From: a virus
Length of the DNA stretch: 64,000 bases
Virus record (IMG/VR): IMGVR_UViG_3300028393_000062
Span: 1 to 64,000 of that record
Direction: 5' to 3' (one strand)
The position numbers and the translations under genes were made by a program. The notes beneath the pieces are model-generated. The model saw only the letters and a list, made by a program, of their open reading frames with translations, was not told where the DNA came from and did not search any database. Positions 18,801 through 26,100 of the stretch are shown here, piece by piece (the first letter of the stretch is position 1; every line of letters begins with the position of its first letter).

Positions 18801-19569
18801 CAGTGGCAATATCGTGTTTATTAACAATAAACTGTGTACCGTCGACATATAAGTCTCCTGCCAAAAAGGTATTTCCGCCAACCCATAATTGACCAGCAAT
18901 GGCAGCACCACCGCTGTTAGTTACTTGTAAAGCACCTGTTCCATTCGCAGCGCCGGTGGGATTAGAACCTTGACTTATTGTTACAATACCGCCTATACCA
19001 GCAGAGCCTGTAACTGTTAAACTAGTTGCAGAGAATAAAGTAGCAGTTACCGCAGCAAGTGTACTTTGACCAGTAACATTTAGTGAACCGCCAATTGTTT
19101 CATTGCCTGTTACAGTTATACTGGTAGCAGAGAATAAAGTAGCAGTTACCGCAGCAAGTGTACTTTGACCAGTAACATTTAGTGAACCAGTAATACTTTC
19201 ATTACCATTAACTGTTACGCTAGTAGCGGTGAATAGTGTAGCAGTTACTGTAGAAAATATACTTTGACCAGTAACAGTAACACTGGTAGCTGATAATAAA
19301 GTAGCAGTTACCGCAGCAAGTGTACTTTGACCAGTAACATTTAATGTACTATTTACAGTAACTGGTTGATTGACCGTTAACGAGCCATATAGTGTAGTAG
19401 GACCATATATACTTGCAGTTGTACCAACAATCAAGTTGGCTGCAATAGCCGCTCCGCTATTTACTTGCAGAGCACCAGATTGCGCGGTACTCGAGGTAAC
19501 CGCACTCGTACCTTTTATAACCACGCCTGCTTGCGTTATAAAATCTTTGCCAATTGATGTTAGTGCCAT
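15817..19569 (-). CDS. Large modular tail fibre protein
   Basis: A 1250-residue fibre. The N-terminus contains DFITQAGVVIKGTSAV, the same motif as in the 11601-12908 and 12959-15721 proteins. It has about ten copies of the GALxVxGGxGIxGxLxVGG module over its length. Between residues about 60 and 190 it has short repeats of NVTGQSTLAAVTATLFSATS, visible in DNA as near-identical blocks around 19020-19340. The C-terminus (ITAGN..., then TPIYTFSGGNTAF and a beta-rich end, SRLGITT) resembles the end of the 19588-20649 protein (KILRTGLSS). AAGGA precedes the ATG, and a strong terminator (15776-15800) closes the gene. The fibre role is confident; its position on the virion is unknown. Confidence 0.8.
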   Translation of the reverse strand: MALTSIGKDFITQAGVVIKGTSAVTSSTAQSGALQVNSGAAIAANLIVGTTASIYGPTTLYGSLTVNQPVTVNSTLNVTGQSTLAAVTATLLSATSVTVTGQSIFSTVTATLFTATSVTVNGNESITGSLNVTGQSTLAAVTATLFSATSITVTGNETIGGSLNVTGQSTLAAVTATLFSATSLTVTGSAGIGGIVTISQGSNPTGAANGTGALQVTNSGGAAIAGQLWVGGNTFLAGDLYVDGTQFIVNKHDIATVDNVLTLSSGTTSAALASGSGLQIGNTVTSQAYATFLYDGGTTPGYWYTANGLKINATTAASSTNTGALQVAGSIGVAGGAFVGGAVTASNFIGYLGGPGAGAIGTGANLYGGTTNGLGQLVYQSNANVTAFVSSGTNGQLLYLVGGIPVWTSPSGLSAGNASTASNIAAGLKDQIPYQTNPGQTTFSAGLTFNGTTFTATNIVANSNNNAINFTSTGGGALTVVGGATVTKDMWVGGNLNVAGNIYLDGIGLDTIQGTTGTFVNVSVTGTGVALTVPNGSVTIGQNLTATTAVITSLNASTSSNSANALYVQGGVGVDKSLKVSGDTWITGNLNVQGNITGTNVVINNLTGTNAQFYGDATGNGALYAGVLGYTPFAQTMAQFTGNFNGYMEVNVQNVNTGTKSSADVVVSADNVGTNNGYIDMGITNSNWDGTQPYSLGQILSPNDGYIMVGPNAVAGNGDLAFGTTTTGTNIKFVVAATSATVLLNQLAMTINPANTIASSTNTGVLVVYGGAGIAGSMYVGGIVTSTSHIINGTTNASSTNTGALQVFGGAGIGLGLVVGGTVTATNQVLTGTTNATNTTSGALQVAGGVGIGLNVNAGGSVTAGAGFYASGTYVTALTSGIVVDYAANNGRISVNTGSNLTFYTGGIGTTSTLVLNATGVVSVPSTINASSTNSGALQVSGGAGIAGSLYVGGLVTATTFYGALTGVATTATFAFSATTATNVAGGATGSIPIQVSPGVTGFIPLGTSGYVLTAGATTATWAASSSITAGNATTATNIGGFSAQQVLFQFTPGITTATSGLTYNLNNNQLSANNLLVSGITTSSGQLVANSGAVSNGTGSGALIVAGGAGITGAVNVGGTVYAGLQSAATGTPIYTFSGGNTAFATYTSPVLAGSSTVTLDSWTTSSYRTARYVIQIVDSGKVHVTEMTVFTDWTNVYMNQYGISTNQGELGAFDANNTSTVGTVTLTFTPSPAATAMTIKVSRLGITT
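19020..19340 (-). repeat. Near-identical tandem blocks in a fibre gene
   Basis: Blocks of about 65-110 bp containing gcagcaagtgtactttgacc recur around 19050, 19155 and 19315, with a related diverged copy at about 19255. They encode repeats of NVTGQSTLAAVTATLFSATS. The high DNA identity marks recent amplification inside the 15817-19569 gene. Confidence 0.75.
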
Positions 19570-19587
19570 TTCAACTTCCTTGTTTTA

Positions 19588-20649
19588 TTAAGAACTTAGT
19601 CCCGTTCTTAGTATTTTTAAAATCTTTTCTGAGTCTTCATAAGGCGTAAAATACAAATTTACATTATTTGTTATAATATCCAATGACGCAGAAAATTCCC
19701 CTAATTCTTTCACTGATGATAATACAGCATATTCAGTTGCATATATTGTACCCATATTATCTATCAATAATAATATCTCAATTACTTGGAATTGTGCACT
19801 AGGACCAGTACCACTATCAATCTGTATCAAATATTTTGCAGATCTAAAAGTGCTATAAGGGTAATAATCCACAACTACCGTTGCTGTATTATTTACCATA
19901 ATTGACATAGAATCAAAGATTGCATCTGCAATCTGAACACTTTCTGAGTTTATTCGACCTGCCACCCCTAAGCCGCCAGCAATTGTTACGGCCCCTGTAG
20001 TACTTGATGTGGATTGAGTGGTATTAGAAAACGATATCTGCTGGTCAGACGTTGCGCCACGCTCTGTTACGCTTTGTAATGTACTAATGTCACTAAAATA
20101 TACTACCCCTGTATCAGTTGCGGTAATTAAAATATCAGTACCGGCTCCAATTTGGCCCGCAAACGTTGAAGTGGTTAAAACCGTGTGTCCTTGGACAAAA
20201 AAATCGCCGCCAATCCAAAGATCGCCGCCAATACCAACACTGCCAGTAACAACTAATGCACCAGTTGTTGTTCCCGTAGACCCGCTATTATTACTAATAG
20301 CAATTGGGTTATTTGTTGTTGAACCTCGATTTGTAACTGATTGCAGAGTACTAGTATTCCATACAGTAACAACACCAACGTTTGCACTTACAGCAGTATC
20401 TGTACCAGCATATAGTGCAGTAACAGCTCTAGTTATTAAGGTGCTAGACGTTATAACCACAGATCCATTAACGGTGATTGTACCACTACCAACTGATATA
20501 GTAGAAGTTCCGGTACCCACAGTAATTGATTTGGGATTTTGTGCTGCTTGAACCTGTATGGCCCAAGCATTTCCATTCCAAATATAAGTTTGGGTACCTA
20601 ATGTGTATGTATCGCCTAGGGCAGGGTTTGAGGGAAATCCTAATGACAT
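19588..20649 (-). CDS. Tail fibre protein, shorter paralogue
   Basis: A 353-residue protein starting MSLGFPSNPALGDTYTLG with QTYIWNGNAWAIQ, an N-terminal pattern (GDxYxxxxxxYxWNGxxW) common in aquatic phage fibres. It carries two GALxVxGGxGIGG-type modules (near residues 135 and 215) and a C-terminal beta domain similar to that of the 15817-19569 protein: YRTARYVIQIVDSG there corresponds to FRSAKYLIQIDSGTG here. Gene order and the shared C-terminal domain suggest the two arose by duplication of a common fibre scaffold. The intergenic spacing is only 18 bp on the downstream side, so co-transcription is likely. Confidence 0.75.
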   Translation of the reverse strand: MSLGFPSNPALGDTYTLGTQTYIWNGNAWAIQVQAAQNPKSITVGTGTSTISVGSGTITVNGSVVITSSTLITRAVTALYAGTDTAVSANVGVVTVWNTSTLQSVTNRGSTTNNPIAISNNSGSTGTTTGALVVTGSVGIGGDLWIGGDFFVQGHTVLTTSTFAGQIGAGTDILITATDTGVVYFSDISTLQSVTERGATSDQQISFSNTTQSTSSTTGAVTIAGGLGVAGRINSESVQIADAIFDSMSIMVNNTATVVVDYYPYSTFRSAKYLIQIDSGTGPSAQFQVIEILLLIDNMGTIYATEYAVLSSVKELGEFSASLDIITNNVNLYFTPYEDSEKILKILRTGLSS

Positions 20650-20662
20650 AGTTTAAACTCTT

Positions 20663-22729
20663 TTATAATATTGTTATTTGTAACCAAAACTTATTTCCAC
20701 CATCGTTAATCCATTGATAATAAGCAAGGCTATTTAAATCAATCCAAATGTCTCCAACGTGATTGGTAGCAGTAGTAGGGGGTGTGGGGGATACGCTCAC
20801 TTTTGGAGAATATAGTAGATAATTTTCTTGATTATTACCATCACGACTACGAACATTACCTTTTACTCCGATGCCGCCGGCAACTGTCAATGCTCCAGTA
20901 GTAGTACTAGTACTTGCAAGGGTTGATGTAATTGTTGCTTTGGTAACAGATAGTTTGCTGTCAGAGGTATCGTAACTAAGATTGCTATCCCCGTCAATTA
21001 GACTAAAATCACCAATTACTTCTGCTAGTGCTGGATAATATAATGTGCTTGGCAATACATTTTGAACAAAAATATTGTACGTATTAGTTGACGTAGATGC
21101 AGTATGTGCATTAATTCCGCCAGATGCACCTTGATTGTAACTAACTTCATTAGTAATAGTATTATAAAACAACACATAATTAGTTGCAATTGAAGGTAAT
21201 CCGCCAATATACATATTACCTTGAATGCCAACGCCGCCAACGACTGTTAGTGCACCAGTGATACTACTGATACTAGTAGTACTTGACAAAATTTCTAAAG
21301 TTTGAGATTGTAAATCTAAGAAATGCCCATCCCTAGGTTGGGTAGATCCAATAAACATATTATCTATATTTCCAGGGTGCAAAGATTGTGGATAGATAGT
21401 AACTGTACCGCCAGCTTGTGGTTCAATATTTACACTGCCGTCGATGGGGCTTAATGTTACTGTACCCGGTCCCTGGACAGATAAATTTTTACCAATATAT
21501 AAACTCTTGCTAATTCCAACACCGCCATAAACATTTAATGCGCCAGTGCTAGTTGCGTCAGTGGCTTCATCACCTAAGCCAAGGCCCACATTTGTGTCTA
21601 GTTCTAAATATCCACCACCATTGTAATAAATGGCTGAGCCAATGCTAATTTGACTATCTAACCCGTCAACTAATCTGTTTCCACCAAGAGAAATATTAAA
21701 ATTACCGCGGGTCATATTGCCCACATCTTGATTTCCTATGAAAAAGTTATAACTACCAGTTGTAAATTGATTAGATACTTGATGTCCTATAAAGAAATTA
21801 CTGACGCCTTCATAAAATTTTGAAGCTGCTCCAGTACCAATAGCAATATTGTTTTCAGTAGTCCACGTTCTTGACACAGTACCACTATTAACATATGAGT
21901 GGGTAGTACGAATTGGTGTTACTAAATTTGGATCATAGATTGAGAATAATTCAAGCGTATTATTATTAACAATATTTACAAGATAATGGTTTCCATTTAA
22001 CTCCGTAGTCCCAACTACATTATTAATAACTACTTCAGTTCCAGTAGATAATCCGTGGCCCGCAACGGTGACTAATGTAGTAGTACCTGTTGCAATAGCA
22101 GAAATATTTCCTATTAATACCGATTTAATTGTACCAGCTGATTGTAAACTGTTGTTACCAATAGCAATAGTATTAACAAGATTAGTCCCTGTTCCCAATG
22201 CATAACTGCCAAGAGCAATTGTGTTTAAAGATTTGTTGATACCAGCTAGTGTATTATAACCAATGGCAATGCTATTTTCCCCGTCAGCTATTGTTTGACC
22301 CTGCGTACTAGCAACTCCACGCATTACAATATTGTTATATCCTTGATACCCTTGTCCAATTTGTAACCCATTGACATAAATGTCTTTACCAGTGTACAAA
22401 CCGTCTGCAATACCAATACCGCCCTGAACAACTAATACTCCAGTATTGGTACTGGTGTTAGCTTGCGAGCCAGAAACAATAACTGTACTAGTTCCTGTAC
22501 CTAATAATTGAATACTATGAGAAGGAACATTGCTATATATGGTACTTGAAGTAAATTGTAGATCACCTAAACTACTAACAAAGGTGGCTTTTGAATTTGA
22601 ATCAGTAATTAATGTATAACCAGTACTTGTCGTTGGGGTTGGGCCAAGTTTGTATTGAAGAGTACCTACATTTGCATAGTCTGTTGGCGAACTTTTGTTA
22701 AGTTTTGATCCGCTTAATAATGATGGCAT
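20663..22729 (-). CDS. Tail fibre with GGVGIGG modules and YadA-like segments
   Basis: A 688-residue protein. It contains four GALxVxGGxGIxxxLYIGK modules. Between about residues 150 and 370 it has irregular YadA-like phrases (NSIAIGYNTLAG, NTIALGSYALG, NTIAIGNNSLQS, NNIAIGTGAASK, YNFFIGNQD). These resemble the Cys-rich fibre at the left edge, but here they are not cysteine-rich and the period is irregular. The C-terminus has GDIWIDLNSLAYYQWIND, similar to the N-terminal pattern of the next gene's product. It mixes the two repeat types that dominate this locus, so it may be an evolutionary bridge between them. GGAT lies before the ATG. Probably a minor fibre. Confidence 0.75.
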   Translation of the reverse strand: MPSLLSGSKLNKSSPTDYANVGTLQYKLGPTPTTSTGYTLITDSNSKATFVSSLGDLQFTSSTIYSNVPSHSIQLLGTGTSTVIVSGSQANTSTNTGVLVVQGGIGIADGLYTGKDIYVNGLQIGQGYQGYNNIVMRGVASTQGQTIADGENSIAIGYNTLAGINKSLNTIALGSYALGTGTNLVNTIAIGNNSLQSAGTIKSVLIGNISAIATGTTTLVTVAGHGLSTGTEVVINNVVGTTELNGNHYLVNIVNNNTLELFSIYDPNLVTPIRTTHSYVNSGTVSRTWTTENNIAIGTGAASKFYEGVSNFFIGHQVSNQFTTGSYNFFIGNQDVGNMTRGNFNISLGGNRLVDGLDSQISIGSAIYYNGGGYLELDTNVGLGLGDEATDATSTGALNVYGGVGISKSLYIGKNLSVQGPGTVTLSPIDGSVNIEPQAGGTVTIYPQSLHPGNIDNMFIGSTQPRDGHFLDLQSQTLEILSSTTSISSITGALTVVGGVGIQGNMYIGGLPSIATNYVLFYNTITNEVSYNQGASGGINAHTASTSTNTYNIFVQNVLPSTLYYPALAEVIGDFSLIDGDSNLSYDTSDSKLSVTKATITSTLASTSTTTGALTVAGGIGVKGNVRSRDGNNQENYLLYSPKVSVSPTPPTTATNHVGDIWIDLNSLAYYQWINDGGNKFWLQITIL

Positions 22730-22741
22730 TGTGTTATCCTA

Positions 22742-23137
22742 TTATGCGTTGGCAGTTTCTAATATACTCAATACCAACTGTAATTGTCCATTAACATCGG
22801 CGTAGGCTTGAATACTGTCCAACTGTTCAACAATCAATTTACCAGTTAATGGACTACCAGCATCAGCAGATGGAATAGCATAGTTCAATACTAAGGTACT
22901 GGTAGTTTGTGCTGTTTGACCACCATTACCTTGTGCGTCAGCCAAAATTGGACGATTTCTAAAATGACTAAAACTAACGTAATGGGTCGCAGTATCCAAA
23001 TTTGATACTTGTGCCATCAAAATAATTGCCGTAGTTCCAATAGGCGCAGTATAAACAGTGGCCGTTGAGCCACTTTTCCAAGTACTTTGCAGTTTTGCAG
23101 TTTTAGTTTTAAATGTGTTTAATGGTAATTGTGCCAT
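22742..23137 (-). CDS. Small virion protein of the fibre locus
   Basis: A 131-residue protein starting MAQLPLNTFKTKTAKLQSTW. It has a beta-sandwich-like pattern (TAIILMAQVSNLDTATHYVSFSHF, then LVLNYAIPSADAGSPLTGKL, then LQLVLSILETANA) and no signal peptide. I believe similar small proteins occur next to large structural genes of aquatic T4-like phages, but I cannot name one. It sits between two large appendage genes, with AAGGA before its ATG and 10-12 bp gaps on both sides. A trimerising or tip-joining subunit is possible; that is inference only. Confidence 0.6.
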   Translation of the reverse strand: MAQLPLNTFKTKTAKLQSTWKSGSTATVYTAPIGTTAIILMAQVSNLDTATHYVSFSHFRNRPILADAQGNGGQTAQTTSTLVLNYAIPSADAGSPLTGKLIVEQLDSIQAYADVNGQLQLVLSILETANA

Positions 23138-23147
23138 TTTTTATCCT

Positions 23148-26100
23148 TTATAGAGCTTCAATAGCCAATATGAACGGTGTCATATTGGCAAATAGTGATT
23201 GTGTAAATGTTCTTCCTGATATAACACCAGTAGCTTGACTAATAACTAGATTTGGACCAATTCTAAAATCACCGTTTTGATCAGTGCTGGTAAAAAATAC
23301 CTTTCCGCTGTTCAACTGAACAGTTTCACGTTTCTGAACTGGGTCAGACTGTCCTACCTGAGGCAATGCTCCGTAGTTACTGCCGGCTCCAACATATTCA
23401 AACACATAACCACTTGCACTGATATAACTTCTTTGATAGAAATTAACAGTGGAGCCGTCTTTGAATAGTTCAGTATCTGTAACTGCCTCTCCTAATTCAA
23501 CAATGTGATATGTCCCAGGTCGACTCCAGTAACTTAACCCAGAGTAAATCATGTTATAATTACCGCCAGTTTCTAAATCATAGATCAACTGTTGGCAAAT
23601 TAGTTCTACATCTCGCTGACATTTTAACTTTTGACCAGTACTATTACTTCCGTCTAAAAGTCCAGGGTATGTGGCCTGTGTGTATGCGTATACTTCAGCA
23701 CCAATTAGAAGTATATTTTCCCTAATCAATGTAATAGCATCAGCTGCACCGTTTGGAATTACGCCATTTTGTGTAATTGCATTAGATGGAACTACACTTA
23801 GTGCTGCATTGATATTAGTAGCTGTGATAATTGCTGTCAAATATCCAAATCTCAAATCAATAAAATCTTTTGCTAACGCACCTGTTGATCCAAAGTTAGA
23901 TTCAAATGTTTGAGTAACAGTATTACCAGCACTTCTGTCAATTGCAGTATTATTAATAATACTATCAATTGTTAAATTCATACGGCGCAATGCATCTGCG
24001 TGTTGAGTAATTTGGCTTACTGCTGGACCTTGATATTTTGGATCATTATTTGCTGTTAAAATATTAGTGCCTAACTTGTACGGATTATCAGCCACTGTGC
24101 TAGTTTGTACTGTATAATAGGCGTTTCCACAGAAATACAAAGTAAAATATCCGTTGTTGAACGAAAAATTAGCACCGCTAGTCAATGGGTGATTTAAAGA
24201 AATACTATTAAAATTAATATCAGTTACATAAGTACCTGTAGCACAATACCAAATGCCTTGTGCAGGATTTGTATAGTAAGTGGACGTGGAATTTCCGTGC
24301 GTATCAACAGGATTTCCAAAATCATCGTGCAAATAACTAAAGTGATCGTAAGGATATCCAAATTGATCCACTATATAGAGTTTGTTATTGATATAAACGT
24401 CTGTCGTATCAATGTCCACAAGATTAATAGTACCTGCAACTAATGTTCCTGTATTAGGTTTGGCATTTAAAAATCCTTCTAATACAACACCATTGGCTGC
24501 TAGTTCAGGACTGTTATACTCACTTAAATAATGATCAGGGGGCACAACTTCCATGACCAAACTAATATGAGGCCTATTAGCAGTATCAGGTACAAATACT
24601 TCAACAGTGCCTCTATTCGGCCAATATCCATTTGGATAATATTGATCCAAACCGCTATTAGTATCCCCTGCAACTAATGGATTAAACGGATAAGCTCTAA
24701 ACAGAGGATTATAAACAGTTCCACTAAATGCTCGTTTACCATAACCTTTAGCAACTAAACATAAATCTCCAAAGTTGGCATTACTGTTAACAATACTAGC
24801 AATGCCACCGTTGTCAACTTGTACACCCACTGATGAGAAAATTGTGAACACAGAAACTAACTGTGCATAGCCATTGTTGGTAATATGAATGCCAACGCCG
24901 CCTTGTGTTAATTGTGTAAACGCATCATAAACAAACGACTGGATAGGACTACGGTCGCTGATAACAGCACCGTCTACTAATGATCCGCCCATACCACCAA
25001 TTGGATCAACTTTACGCTGATCCCAAGATGACTCACTACCAGTTTGCTGTAAACTCAATTTGTTAACTTGTAAATCTTGTAATGGGTACACATGAGTATC
25101 GCCAAAGTATAAACTTGCGTTATTTCCAAAACCTATTGTAGGTTGATTTAAGCCTATTAGGTACTGTGTACTACTCAACGTTCCAATATAAGTAACAACC
25201 GGACTAAATTTGACATCGAGTCCGTTTATGCCAGTCAAAGCATACAATCCGCTTCCAGCATATACTGGGGGTGCGGCAGATACACCATTGTTGATGATAT
25301 TACTAATAATTCCATAATTTCGAGCTACGGCTTGTTGTGGCATATAATTGCCGCCATAGCTGAAGAAAGTGTTAATAGTCTGAGTTGAAATTGTTCCAAT
25401 TTGAGGAGTAACTGGCGTATTTGCAATAATTTGTTGACTAATTGCACTAATATATGATATAGCCGCAGTAGTAGTTGTTAATTCGTCAGCAATATAATTA
25501 TAGCCTTGATTCCAATAGGCCAAACCTGCTTCAATACTCTTCTGATTTCCGCCCAATAAAATATCTTGACTAACAGCATCCACCATTAATCCAACATCTC
25601 GATAGCAATAACCTTGATCATAATAGAATGTACCAGTATTATAGGTATTATTAATATATGCCAAAGTCTCTGCAACTAAAAATGATTTGTTAGCTTCAAT
25701 AATATTGTATGCATTAATAACATTGATATTGGTATCTGCGGTCAAATTAATTGGAGTATAAACATATCCATCTGGACCATTAAGCAGGATATTAGTTAGT
25801 GTAGATATACCTTTATTGATTAAAGGAACTACACTTGAATTTGCCAAAGGTAAATTTGTTATTGGCGATACTTTTGCTTGCAAAGGAACATAGGAATAGA
25901 CATTAGATGTTACGATAGTATTAATAACTGTATTTAAGAAACTAAATGCAGCCACAGTGGCTGGAGTTTCGCCAGGAATATAACTACTACCAGGATCTTG
26001 TGAATAATAACTTAAACCACTTTGAATTGCTTGACGATTTCCGCCGTGTAATAAGTCAAATGCTACACTATTAACAACATAACCTAGATCTCTACGATAA

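Noticed and set aside
20018-20551. 177-codon plus-strand ORF
   Set aside because: Antisense shadow of the 353-residue fibre gene, whose modules are recognisable. The Val/Pro/Thr-rich product is typical of reverse readings of such genes.
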